Below are positions 1 through 8,052 of a DNA stretch of 64,000 nucleotides, in pieces (position 1 is the stretch's first letter; each line of letters opens with the position of its first letter). This DNA comes from Deltaproteobacteria bacterium (GTDB lineage: Bacteria > Myxococcota_A > Polyangia > GCA-2747355 > JADLHG01). The notes below the pieces were generated by a model. The model was not told the DNA's origin. It saw only the letters and a program-made list of their open reading frames with translations, and searched no databases. Made by a program: the position numbers and the translations under genes. The DNA lies in the NCBI GenBank assembly GCA_020848905.1, contig JADLHG010000041.1, positions 62,001-126,000 on the forward strand, read 5' to 3'.

Positions 1-537
1 GCCGCGTTCGAAGGTGTCGCGCACCACGCTCGCCGGGTCGAGCGGGGCGAGCGGCACGGCGTGCTTGACGAGGACGTCGGCCAGGAGCGCCACGCGCTCG
101 GCGCCGAGCGTCTTCCGGTAGCGCAGGGTCTCGTACGCTTCTCCCTCGAGGATCCCCTGGTCGGTAAGGTACGCGCCGACGTGGACGTTCACGCGGGCGA
201 AGTCGAGCCCCGCGGCGGCCGCGAGCCCCACCGCGGAGATGGCGTCGTTCCGCAGGCAGTTCACACCCACCGGCAGGCCGAAGCGTCGCCGGAGCTCGCG
301 GGCTATGAGCGCGAGCGTGGCGACCTGGTGCGGGGGAAGGCGCTGCCCGGCGGTCCCCTTGGGGAAGGGCGCCGAGCCGAAGTTCTCGACGACGATCGCG
401 TCCGCGCCGCCGGCGGCGAGCGCCTCGGCATCGGCCAGGGCCCACGCCTCGACGGTGCCGAAGTCCCCGCCGCCCGGGTGGCGCGGATCTCCCGGCAGGG
501 GTGGCAGGTGCACGACGCCGATGAGCCCGCGGAGCAT
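1..537 (-). CDS. BtpA/SgcQ family protein (partial, C-terminus outside window)
   Basis: The reading frame is open from an ATG at 537 to the window edge (179 codons), so the C-terminal part is missing. The start reads MLRGLIGVVHLPPLPG. It is followed by DAEALAAGGADAIVVENFG, then GVNCLRNDA and ARVNVHVGAYLTDQG, the hallmark blocks of the BtpA/SgcQ TIM-barrel family. BtpA was named for a role in photosystem I stability in cyanobacteria, but in other bacteria the function is unknown, and nothing here suggests photosynthesis. It starts 8 bases after the stop of the GHKL ATPase gene at 546-1601, so the two are probably co-transcribed. Family assignment is firm; function is not. Confidence 0.85.
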   Translation of the reverse strand, partial: MLRGLIGVVHLPPLPGDPRHPGGGDFGTVEAWALADAEALAAGGADAIVVENFGSAPFPKGTAGQRLPPHQVATLALIARELRRRFGLPVGVNCLRNDAISAVGLAAAAGLDFARVNVHVGAYLTDQGILEGEAYETLRYRKTLGAERVALLADVLVKHAVPLAPLDPASVVRDTFERG

Positions 538-545
538 GGCGGAGC

Positions 546-1601
546 TCAGGCTGCCGCGGGGAACCAGTCGAGGAGCGCGCGCGTGAGGGCGCTCCCCGGC
601 ATGCTGGGGGGGAGGTGCTCGAGCAGGGGCGTGCTCGCCGGAGCGAGGAGTCTCAGCAGCTCCTCGCTCACCCCCGGGCTGCCCTGCGACGGCCTCTGGG
701 TGGTGAAGGAGACGGAGCGGAGGTGGCCGCCGTTCACCGGCGGCTCCACGACGCCGATGAACTCGGTCACCGAGCCCGGAAGCATGTTGATCTCGAGGCG
801 GCTCACCGAGGAGGCGATGATGTAGAGCCCGAGCCCGGCCCCGAGCTTCTTGTCCTCGATCTGCTGGGTGGTCGTGGCGCAACGCAGGAGGTACCGGGCC
901 AGGTCCTCGCGGTGGAAGCTGCCGTAGCGATCCCGCACGCAGAGGTAGAGGTTCCCGTCGTGGGTCGCGTAGCGGATCGACACCGGGCGCGGCGTGCGTC
1001 GCTTGATGCGCGCCTTGCACTCCACGTCGGCGTAGACCCTGCGGCCCTCGTTGTCGACGGGCGCCTGGTACATGGCGTTCATTAGCATCTCTTCGGCCAC
1101 GCGAGAGGCCTCGAGGCGCACTCGACTGCGCAGGCGCTGCCGCGTGACGAAGTCCTCGAGCTCCGAGAGCACCCGAAGGCGGCCCGGATAGCTCGAGAGG
1201 CGCTGGTACTGCACGGTGGCCTGGTCGGGGAGCAGCCGCTCGAGCCCGAAGATGGCCCCCGTGGCGAGCTTCTCGCCGAACGCGCGGAGCTCGTGGACGC
1301 CCATGGGCTGGGCGAAGAGGTGGTTGATCCGCGGGTCCTGCATGCGCCGCGCGACCCCGGCCACGTCCAGCTCGGGGAGCAGGAGCGCGACGTGGCAGTC
1401 GGGGCGCAGCTTCGAGAGCACCTCGTCGAGCGCGGCCTGATCGGGCTCGATCTCGACGAGCGCGAGTCGGTAGTGATCCCAATTGCTCTTGCGAACGGCA
1501 CCTGGGTAGGTGTCCACCCCTAGCCCCGCCACGTCCACCGCTTCCCCCAGTTGCCGCGCGCGCGCCTTCATGTTGGCGACGGTGACGATTCGCGCGGACA
1601 C
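546..1601 (-). CDS. GHKL-type ATP-binding regulatory protein with degenerate receiver-like N-terminus
   Basis: About 351 residues from a GTG at 1601, which has a GAAGG Shine-Dalgarno-like sequence about 11 bases upstream; a TTG at 1658 is a less likely alternative. Residues 45-115 resemble a receiver fold (ALLLPELDV, then LFAQPMGVHELRAF) but lack a convincing phospho-acceptor Asp. Residues 168-181 (RVAEEMLMNAMYQAP) form an N-box and a later KKLGAGLGLYIIASSV is the glycine-rich ATP lid, as in anti-sigma (RsbW/SpoIIAB-like) and histidine-kinase ATPases. No phospho-accepting His box is visible, so it is more likely a protein-kinase or anti-sigma type regulator than a sensor kinase. The BtpA-family gene follows directly. 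Confidence 0.75.
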   Translation of the reverse strand: MSARIVTVANMKARARQLGEAVDVAGLGVDTYPGAVRKSNWDHYRLALVEIEPDQAALDEVLSKLRPDCHVALLLPELDVAGVARRMQDPRINHLFAQPMGVHELRAFGEKLATGAIFGLERLLPDQATVQYQRLSSYPGRLRVLSELEDFVTRQRLRSRVRLEASRVAEEMLMNAMYQAPVDNEGRRVYADVECKARIKRRTPRPVSIRYATHDGNLYLCVRDRYGSFHREDLARYLLRCATTTQQIEDKKLGAGLGLYIIASSVSRLEINMLPGSVTEFIGVVEPPVNGGHLRSVSFTTQRPSQGSPGVSEELLRLLAPASTPLLEHLPPSMPGSALTRALLDWFPAAA

Positions 1602-1686
1602 AGATACGACCACCTTCAAAAAACGCCGTAGTATAGGGTGAGGTCGGGCCGCTGGCAATGCTTAAATGTGGGCGCCGTGGCTACAT

Positions 1687-2076
1687 CTACATCCGCATCG
1701 ACATGCGGCACATCAGGGCGCCCAGAAAGACCAGCACCACGACCCCCACGAGCACGATGGCCACGATGCCGGTCATCATGAAGTAGTTGCGCAGCTTCGT
1801 GAAACCCTCGAGCAGGTGGGCCTGGTCGGCCACGTCGGTCGTGGCCACCTTGCGAAAGGCGCTCGAGGCCTGAAGGAGCCAGATCCCCAGGATGACGTAG
1901 AGGGTCGTCGAGACGAGCTGGCCCACGATGGCCGGCCCCTGGCGGTTCAGGAAGCTGAGCAGGAGGTCGAGCCCGGCCGAGGCGATGGAGGCTCCCGCGG
2001 CGATGGTGCCCCAGAGCGCCGCGCTCGAGATGCGCTCCTCGTCTTCCTTGGTGAAGGGGATGCGTCGCGTGTCCAT
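1687..2076 (-). CDS. Small integral membrane protein (possibly DUF5362-like)
   Basis: 129 residues with a charged N-terminus (MDTRRIPFTKEDEERIS) and about three hydrophobic segments, near residues 20-45, 52-70 and 97-122. The ATG at 2076 is preceded by GGAGCGAGG, which lies inside the 3' end of the upstream gene at 2080-2550, so the two are translationally linked. Both proteins have a similar layout and may be distant paralogues. The resemblance to DUF5362-type bacterial membrane proteins is a guess from layout only. No catalytic motif is visible and no function can be assigned. Confidence 0.7.
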   Translation of the reverse strand: MDTRRIPFTKEDEERISSAALWGTIAAGASIASAGLDLLLSFLNRQGPAIVGQLVSTTLYVILGIWLLQASSAFRKVATTDVADQAHLLEGFTKLRNYFMMTGIVAIVLVGVVVLVFLGALMCRMSMRM

Positions 2077-2079
2077 GGT

Positions 2080-2550
2080 TCACCTCGCTCCCATGGCCAG
2101 CTTGACGATCGTGCCCGCGAGGCCGAGCACGCCGAAGAGGCCGTACATGATGAGGTAGAGCCGGAGGTGACGGAAGCCGGAGGCGAGCGGCGACTGCGCG
2201 TCGGAGAGCACGCCGTCGTAGAAGTGGAGCGCGGCGCGCCTCAGCCAGGTGGCGCCGAGGAAGAGCAGCACGGCGAGCAGCACGAGGAAGCCGACGCCCA
2301 TGGCGAGCGCCCCCATGCGCGCTCCGCCGAGGCGCACCGAGCCGCCGGCGCAGGTGGCGATGGCGGCCCCCGCGAGGAGCAGGCCGCCGAAGACGTACTG
2401 CAGCGTGGAGACGATGCGCATCCAGCGCGCCATGCTGGACACGATCTCCCAGCCGTGCGCCGAGAGGCTCAGGCCCCCCGGTTCGGTCGGCGGCGGCGCG
2501 AGGTGACTCGAGGCGGTCTCGACGGGCGGGGCGTAGGGGTTGTGCTCCAC
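2080..2550 (-). CDS. Membrane protein with N-terminal NPYAPP motif
   Basis: 156 residues, starting MEHNPYAPPVETASSHL. An NPYAPP-type opening is common in small bacterial membrane proteins, including DUF5362-like ones. Hydrophobic segments lie near residues 45-68, 78-102 and 130-152. It is first in a two-gene minus-strand operon with 1687-2076, with stop and next start about 4 bases apart. It is divergent from the RDD-protein gene at 2696, leaving a 145-base shared upstream region with a short GGGAG/CTCCC hairpin near 2585-2596. Function unknown. Confidence 0.7.
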   Translation of the reverse strand: MEHNPYAPPVETASSHLAPPPTEPGGLSLSAHGWEIVSSMARWMRIVSTLQYVFGGLLLAGAAIATCAGGSVRLGGARMGALAMGVGFLVLLAVLLFLGATWLRRAALHFYDGVLSDAQSPLASGFRHLRLYLIMYGLFGVLGLAGTIVKLAMGAR

Positions 2551-2695
2551 GGCGGTCTCCTTCGGGCTCGGAGCGGGGCAGCGCGGGAGGGCTCCCCTCG
2601 GCGAGCATAGCCCTTTTGCCCAGGGCGTGGTGAGAGGGCGCGCCTCCCCTTTTTTCGCGTCGGCCGCTGCGGATCGCGGCTAAGATGCGCGCGCC

Positions 2696-3424
2696 ATGAT
2701 CGGCACCGGTCTGACCATCGAGTCGCCCGAGGGGATCTCGTTCAGCTACGAGCTGGCATCTCTGAGCGAGCGGGGAAAGGCCTACGGGATCGACCTGCTC
2801 ATCCGGGCCGCGGCGGTGGTGGTGGTGGGGCTGCTCCTCGGCCTCATCCTCGGCGCGGCGCTCCTCGCGGGGGTGGGGCTCTGGCTCATCATCTACTTCG
2901 TGGTGGAGTGGGGCTACTACGTCCTCTTCGAGGTCTTCTGGGACGGGCAATCGCCGGGCAAGCGGCTCTTCAACCTGCGGGTGGTGAAGTCGGCCGGACA
3001 CCCGATCGGCTTCTACGACAGCCTGCTGCGGAACCTCCTGCGGGCAGCGGACGCGCTCCCGCTGAGCTATGCGGCGGGGGTCATCGCCGTGCTCTCGACG
3101 CGGCGCTTTCAGCGGCTCGGGGACCTCGCGGCCGACACCGTCGTGGTGCAGGAGCAGAAGGCCTGGTACGGCGGCCGGCACCTGCGCAAGGACCCGGCGC
3201 TGGCGGCGGTGGCCTTGCGAGGGCTCGCGCTCTCGAACCGCGAGCGGCGTCTCCTCGACGAGTTCGTGGCGCGCAAGGATCGTCTGCACCCTGAGCGACG
3301 CGAACAGCTCGCCGCGATTCTGGCCGAGCCGTATCGCAAGCGGCTCGCGCTCCCCGAGGCGGGAAGCGCCACCGAGCTCCTCGTGCGGCTCCACGCCACC
3401 GCGTCGCAGGAGCAGGCGTCGTGA
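2696..3424 (+). CDS. RDD family membrane protein
   Basis: 242 residues. The RDD-domain signature is present: ERGKAYGIDLLIRAAAV (conserved Arg and Asp at the first helix), two membrane segments around residues 38-85, then DGQSPGKRLFNLRVV and the GDLAADTVVV block. The soluble C-terminal tail (about 155-242) is rich in Arg and Glu. RDD proteins are poorly understood and have been linked to ion transport in a few cases. It is the first gene of the MoxR-type operon and its stop overlaps the start of the SpoIIM-like gene by 4 bases. Confidence 0.88.
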   Translation: MIGTGLTIESPEGISFSYELASLSERGKAYGIDLLIRAAAVVVVGLLLGLILGAALLAGVGLWLIIYFVVEWGYYVLFEVFWDGQSPGKRLFNLRVVKSAGHPIGFYDSLLRNLLRAADALPLSYAAGVIAVLSTRRFQRLGDLAADTVVVQEQKAWYGGRHLRKDPALAAVALRGLALSNRERRLLDEFVARKDRLHPERREQLAAILAEPYRKRLALPEAGSATELLVRLHATASQEQAS

Positions 3425-4407
3425 CCGCCGCGCAGCTCGTCGAGCTCCGTCGCACCGAGTGGCACGAGCTCGAGCTGCTCCTCTCCACCCTCGGGCGGCG
3501 GCGGCGGCGCCGGGCTCCCCCCGAGGCGCTCTCGCGCTTCGCCGCGCTCTTTCGCAACGTGTGCGCCGACCTCGCGCGGGCGCGCGCGCAGGGCTTCCCC
3601 GACGACATGGTCGACTACCTGAACACGCTCGCGGCGCGCTGTCACAACCAGTTCTACGTGGCGCCCCCCTTTCCCCTCGGCCGCGTCTGGCACTTCTTCC
3701 GCGTGGTCTTCCCGCTCGCCATCCGGCGCAACGCGATTTACGTGGCCGTCGGGCTCGTCCTCTTCTACGGCCCGCTGGCGGGGATGGTGGCGCTCTCGCG
3801 CGCCGACGACCAGGTGCTCTACCAGTTCGTGCCGAAGCCGATGCTCGAGCAGTTCGAGAAGATGTACGAGGCGGGGCACGCGAAGGGGCGCTCGGAGTCG
3901 ACCGACCTCGCCATGACGGGCTTCTACGTCAAGAACAACGTCGGGATCGCCTTCCAGTGCTTCGCCACCGGGATCTTCTTCGGGCTCGGTAGCCTCTTCT
4001 TCATGCTCTACAACGGCATCGTCATCGGGGCCGTCGTGGGGTTCGTCTCGGGGACTCCGGCGGGGATGAATCTGCTCTCGTTCATCGTCGGACACGGGCC
4101 GTGGGAGCTGACGGCGATCTGCCTCTCGGGGGCGGCGGGGCTGCGCCTCGGCTTCGGTCCGCTCATCACCGGGTCGCGCCGGCGCCGGGACGCCATGCGG
4201 CTCGCCGCGGCGGACGCGGTGCGGCTGGTGCTCGGGGCCGCGGCGATGCTCCTCGTGGCCGCCCTCGTGGAGGGTTTCTTCTCGCCCTCGTCGCTCCCCC
4301 CGGCGGTGAAGTTCGGCTTCGGCGGGCTCAGCACGCTCTTTCTCGTCTGGTACCTCGGCGTCTACGGCTGGCAGCAGGGGCGCCGGCACCCCGAGGGGCA
4401 GCCGTGA
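3421..4407 (+). CDS. SpoIIM-like (stage II sporulation protein M family) membrane protein
   Basis: 328 residues. The N-terminal part (1-90) is a soluble helical region beginning TAAQLVELRRTEWHELELLL, followed by RCHNQFY, typical of the long SpoIIM-family proteins encoded in MoxR operons. The C-terminal two thirds has at least five hydrophobic segments, and the block NNVGIAFQCFATGIFFGLG matches the family core. In Bacillus SpoIIM belongs to a peptidoglycan hydrolase complex, but there is no sign of sporulation here, and the homologues in such operons are probably envelope proteins. GTG start inside the RDD gene; its own stop overlaps the next start. Confidence 0.87.
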   Translation: MTAAQLVELRRTEWHELELLLSTLGRRRRRRAPPEALSRFAALFRNVCADLARARAQGFPDDMVDYLNTLAARCHNQFYVAPPFPLGRVWHFFRVVFPLAIRRNAIYVAVGLVLFYGPLAGMVALSRADDQVLYQFVPKPMLEQFEKMYEAGHAKGRSESTDLAMTGFYVKNNVGIAFQCFATGIFFGLGSLFFMLYNGIVIGAVVGFVSGTPAGMNLLSFIVGHGPWELTAICLSGAAGLRLGFGPLITGSRRRRDAMRLAAADAVRLVLGAAAMLLVAALVEGFFSPSSLPPAVKFGFGGLSTLFLVWYLGVYGWQQGRRHPEGQP

Positions 4408-5204
4408 AGCTCGAGGCGCTCCAGGTCGAGATCCGTCCGCGCACCGCGGGCCAGACCTTCTCGCTCGCCGCGCGGATGCTCCAGCACCGTCCGGTGCCGC
4501 TGCTCGCAGCCTGGGCCTCGTACAGCGTGCCCACCGCCGCGCTCGCGCTGCTGCTCCTCGTGGGGCTCGACCTGAACCCGTGGTGGGTCTGGCTCGTCAC
4601 GCTGACGGTCGCGCCGCTCTTCTCCCTGCCCATGGTCAGCACCGCCGGGCAGCTCGTCTTCAGCCCGAGCGTCAGCCTCGGCACGGTCGTGCGCATGAGC
4701 GTCTCGCGCCTCGTCCCCTTCGTGGCGCTCTTTCTGGCGAACCGCGTGCTCGTGCTCCTCGGCAGCCTCGCGCTCCTCGTTCCGGGGCTCTACCTCTGGC
4801 GCTCGAGCTGGTTCCTCGGCCCGATCGTGCTCCTCGAGCGCTCGCCCATGGGCGCGGCCTTCCGTCGCGGGCAGCGCTTCGCCGCGGGGTACCAGGGGCA
4901 CGCGCTCGGTCACGCCTTCCACGCCGCCGCGGTGCTCTGCTACCTCGTGCTCGCGAGCGCGACGCTGCTCGACTTTCTGCTGGTGCAGGTGCTCGGGCTG
5001 AGCGTCGGTGCCCTCGCCGAGCTCCGGCTCTACGACCACTACGTGCACCTGCTCGGGCTCCTCGGGTTCGCGCTCGCGGCGCCGCTCGTCACGTTGATGT
5101 GGTTCTTCACCTATCTCGACGTGCGCATCCGCAAGGAGGGTTGGGACCTGGAGCTGGCCTTCCGCGCGCGGGCCAGCGAGCTCGGGGGTGCGCGTGGGCT
5201 CTGA
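4404..5204 (+). CDS. Polytopic membrane protein of the MoxR operon
   Basis: 266 residues from a GTG that overlaps the preceding stop as GTGA, the same coupling used through this operon. About six hydrophobic segments are visible (near 30-50, 55-75, 100-130, 155-185, 200-225, 230-250), with a short charged tail. No family signature was recognised with confidence; it resembles the multi-helix membrane proteins often found between SpoIIM and DUF4129 genes. It overlaps the following DUF4129 gene by 17 bases. An upstream in-frame start would run through the SpoIIM gene and is rejected. Confidence 0.75.
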   Translation: MKLEALQVEIRPRTAGQTFSLAARMLQHRPVPLLAAWASYSVPTAALALLLLVGLDLNPWWVWLVTLTVAPLFSLPMVSTAGQLVFSPSVSLGTVVRMSVSRLVPFVALFLANRVLVLLGSLALLVPGLYLWRSSWFLGPIVLLERSPMGAAFRRGQRFAAGYQGHALGHAFHAAAVLCYLVLASATLLDFLLVQVLGLSVGALAELRLYDHYVHLLGLLGFALAAPLVTLMWFFTYLDVRIRKEGWDLELAFRARASELGGARGL

Positions 5205-5892
5205 CCGTGGCGTGCGCCGCCTGGCGGCTCTCATCCTGCTCGTCGTCTGTTTCGTCGCGCCGGCGCTCGCCAAGAAGCCGGACGTGAAGGACACGCAAGA
5301 GCGGCTCTCGCGCATCTACAAGGAGCTCGGCATCGAGCGACGGGCCGAGACCCCTCCGCCCCCGAAGGGCTGCGACGGCGAGGGAGAGGGGGCGGGGCCG
5401 CGCCCAGGGGTCGGCGCTCCGGGCTTGCCCGCGGGCCTCGGCTACGTGCTCATCGCGGTGATCATCGCGGCGATGCTCGTGCCGCTGATCCTGGCCCTGC
5501 GCGGCAGCTTTCGCGAGGAGCCCCGGCCCGAGGAGGTGCCCCCCGAGGAAGAGGCCGACGAAGCGGCGGCGCCGGCGCGACGCGGCCCGTGGAGCGTGGA
5601 CCTCTCGGACTGCCGGAGGCTCGTGGCCGAGGGGCGCGTGGCGGAGGCCTGCGCGGCGCTCCATCGGCTCTGCCTCCTCTCGCTCGAACGCGCGGGTCAC
5701 CTGGCGCTCGAGCCCTCGATCACCAACTGGGAGTACGTGCGCCGCCTGAAGGACGCGCCGTCGCTCGGGCAGCTGCTCGCGGAGCTCACGCGGGTCGCCG
5801 AGGCGGCGGTGCTCGGCCGCCGCACCCCCGAGCGGGCCGACTACGACCGGCTGGAGGCGCTGGTCGTGGCGCAGGCGCGGGTGGGGGCCTGA
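5188..5892 (+). CDS. DUF4129 domain protein with signal peptide and one membrane anchor
   Basis: 234 residues. An N-terminal hydrophobic segment (about 9-28, ending PALAKK) looks like a signal sequence. It is followed by a Pro/Gly-rich stretch, a second membrane segment at about 84-105, an acidic linker (EEPRPEEVPPEEEADE) and a C-terminal DUF4129-type helical domain (CRRLVAEGRVAEACAALHRL, then a WEYVRRLKD-like core). DUF4129 proteins are standard partners of MoxR/DUF58 proteins, and some carry transglutaminase domains, absent here. GTG start chosen from the overlap with the upstream gene; a GTG 6 bases later is possible. Confidence 0.82.
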   Translation: MRVGSDRGVRRLAALILLVVCFVAPALAKKPDVKDTQERLSRIYKELGIERRAETPPPPKGCDGEGEGAGPRPGVGAPGLPAGLGYVLIAVIIAAMLVPLILALRGSFREEPRPEEVPPEEEADEAAAPARRGPWSVDLSDCRRLVAEGRVAEACAALHRLCLLSLERAGHLALEPSITNWEYVRRLKDAPSLGQLLAELTRVAEAAVLGRRTPERADYDRLEALVVAQARVGA

Positions 5893-5894
5893 CG

Positions 5895-7112
5895 ATGAAG
5901 AGGCTCAGCTCGGCCGCGATCTCTCCCGCTCGACCGCGTTCCGTGCTGCGGGGCCTGATCGCCGGCATGGTGGCGGTCGCGCTCGTGGGCGGAGTGGCGC
6001 AGGCCGCGGGGCCGTCGAGCTTCAGCAAGAAGGGCGACGGGGCCAAGGTGCTCTATCGTTTGCTCGAGGACCTCGGCTACCGCGTGGTGCGCGTCTTCTC
6101 CCCACGCGAGCTCGACCACAACGTGGACGTGGTCGTCTCGCTGGGGCCCGTGGACCGCCTGCAGGCCCGGGCGATTCTGGAGTGGACCAAGGCGGGACGC
6201 GCGGCCGTCGTCGCGCCCCCCCTCGCGGTCGACGACGCGCTCTGCAAGGACGTGCCCTTCGGCAAGCTGACCATCCAGCGGCAGTTCCGGTACGCGAAGC
6301 CCAAGGCCGAGGCCGACGGCGACCTGGTGCTGAAGGCGGCGGCCTGCACGCTCAAGGTCCCGACCACCGCGCGGCAGCTCGCGGGGGAAAAGGGACAGGC
6401 GGTGGCCTTCGAGCACGGGGTCGAGGCCGGGCACCTGCTCGTCCTGGCGCACAGCGACCTCCTCGCGAACGACGAGCTCGACCGCGACGACCTGGTCGTG
6501 CTGCTCCGCCGCTGGCTCGCCGCGCGGGTGCCGAAGGGGGCGCGCATCGCCTTCTTCGAGGTCCGGCACGGCGGGGCGCTCCTCGAGCTCGTCAAGCGCG
6601 CGCACCTCGGGCCGCTCCTCGTGCACCTGCTGCTCTTCTTGATCCTGGTCTACTGGATGGTCACGCCGCGCTTCGGGGAGACCGACCTGCCCGTAGTGGT
6701 GCGGCGGCGGGCCTTCGCCGAGCACGCGCGGGCCCTCGGGCACCTCTATCAGGCCGGCCAGCACTCGCAGTACGTGCTGCGGCAGCTCTACGAGCGGCTG
6801 CGCGCGCGCCGTCAGGGGCGACCCGGCAAGGGGCACGAGGCGGGCAGCGACGCCGGGGCGGGATCGGCCGCACGCGGCGACGGGATGCGCGGACGCGTTC
6901 CACGACCCACCGCGGCGCTCCTCGCCACGCGCACCGGGCGCGAGGCCTCCGGGGTCGAGGCCACGCTGGTCCAGGTGGAGGAGACCCTCGCCGCGCCCCC
7001 GACGCCCGACGGGCGCGACGTACAGAGACACTTTCGCTTGAGTCAGCTACTGGCCGCGCTCGGACGCGGCGCTTCTGCCGGAGGAAAGCGTGGACGAACA
7101 ACGGTTCGCTGA
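5895..7112 (+). CDS. DUF4350 domain membrane protein
   Basis: 405 residues, ATG 2 bases after the DUF4129 stop. A signal-anchor or signal peptide lies at about 17-41, and the domain that follows (SFSKKGDGAKVLYRLLEDLGYRV, then NVDVVVSLGPVDRLQ) matches the DUF4350 pattern of an extracytoplasmic Rossmann-like region before a membrane helix (about 240-257, LLVHLLLFLILVYWMV). The cytoplasmic tail is Arg-rich and ends in a helix-rich region. Such proteins accompany MoxR AAA+ ATPases, apparently as part of a cofactor-insertion or envelope-stress complex; the biochemical role is unknown. The last 23 bases overlap the MoxR gene. Confidence 0.83.
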   Translation: MKRLSSAAISPARPRSVLRGLIAGMVAVALVGGVAQAAGPSSFSKKGDGAKVLYRLLEDLGYRVVRVFSPRELDHNVDVVVSLGPVDRLQARAILEWTKAGRAAVVAPPLAVDDALCKDVPFGKLTIQRQFRYAKPKAEADGDLVLKAAACTLKVPTTARQLAGEKGQAVAFEHGVEAGHLLVLAHSDLLANDELDRDDLVVLLRRWLAARVPKGARIAFFEVRHGGALLELVKRAHLGPLLVHLLLFLILVYWMVTPRFGETDLPVVVRRRAFAEHARALGHLYQAGQHSQYVLRQLYERLRARRQGRPGKGHEAGSDAGAGSAARGDGMRGRVPRPTAALLATRTGREASGVEATLVQVEETLAAPPTPDGRDVQRHFRLSQLLAALGRGASAGGKRGRTTVR

Positions 7113-8052
7113 GGTGATGCAGGCCATCCGCCAGGAGGTGGGCAAGGTCCTCGTCGGTCAGGAGGAGATCATCGAGGGAGTGCTCATCGCGCTCGTGGCG
7201 CAGGGGCACGTCTTGATCGAGGGGGTGCCGGGGCTCGGTAAGACCCTTCTCGTGCGGACGCTGGCCCAGGTGCTCTCGCTCGGCTTCAAGCGCATCCAGT
7301 TCACGCCGGACCTCATGCCCTCGGACGTGACGGGGAACAAGATCTTCGACGCCAAGCGGAACGAGCTGGTCTTCCGCCCCGGGCCGGTCTTCACGCAGCT
7401 CCTTTTGGCCGACGAGATCAACCGCGCCCCGGCCAAGACCCAGAGCGCGCTCCTCGAGGCGATGCAGGAGTACCAGGTCACGGTGGACGGCCAGGGTTAC
7501 GCGCTCCCGCGCCCGTTCATCACCATGGCCACGCAGAACCCGGTCGAGTCGCAGGGGACCTATCCGCTCCCCGAGGCGCAGCTCGACCGCTTCATGTTCA
7601 AGCTGAGCATGGGCTACCCCGCGAAGGCCGAGGAGAACCGCATCCTCGCGCACTACGCGGCGGGTTTCGACGTGACCGACCTCAGCCGCATGGGGCTGCG
7701 CGCGGTCTGCGACGCGACGACGATCCAGTGGCTCCAGCAGCGCGGCGCCGAGGTGCGGGTGGACGACCGCGTGGTGGACTACATCACCTCGATTGTGGCC
7801 CAGACCCGCAAGTGGGGGAGCCTCTACCTGGGCGCGAGCCCGCGGGCCAGCGTCACGCTGCTCCTCACGAGCCGCATCGCCGCGGCGATGGTGGGGCGTG
7901 ACTACGTGAACCCGGACGACGTGCGGCGGCTCGCCCCGTGGACGCTCCGCCACCGCATCATTCTGAACCCCGACGCCGAGATCGAAGGACTCACCGCCGA
8001 CGACGTGGTGCGTGAGATCCTGGCCTCGGTGGAGGTCCCGGAGCTCAGGTGA
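7090..8052 (+). CDS. MoxR family AAA+ ATPase
   Basis: 320 residues from a GTG preceded by GGAGGA. Walker A is GVPGLGKTLLVR, Walker B/sensor is LLADEINRAPAKTQSALLEAMQE, and the MoxR-specific ATQNPVESQGTYPLPEAQLDRFM follows. MoxR ATPases act as chaperone-like factors, in characterised cases helping activation of metalloenzymes or envelope functions with a VWA/DUF58 partner. Here the DUF58 gene follows with a GTGA overlap, and DUF4129, DUF4350, SpoIIM and RDD genes precede. Assignment is firm; the client is unknown. Confidence 0.95.
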   Translation: MDEQRFAEVMQAIRQEVGKVLVGQEEIIEGVLIALVAQGHVLIEGVPGLGKTLLVRTLAQVLSLGFKRIQFTPDLMPSDVTGNKIFDAKRNELVFRPGPVFTQLLLADEINRAPAKTQSALLEAMQEYQVTVDGQGYALPRPFITMATQNPVESQGTYPLPEAQLDRFMFKLSMGYPAKAEENRILAHYAAGFDVTDLSRMGLRAVCDATTIQWLQQRGAEVRVDDRVVDYITSIVAQTRKWGSLYLGASPRASVTLLLTSRIAAAMVGRDYVNPDDVRRLAPWTLRHRIILNPDAEIEGLTADDVVREILASVEVPELR

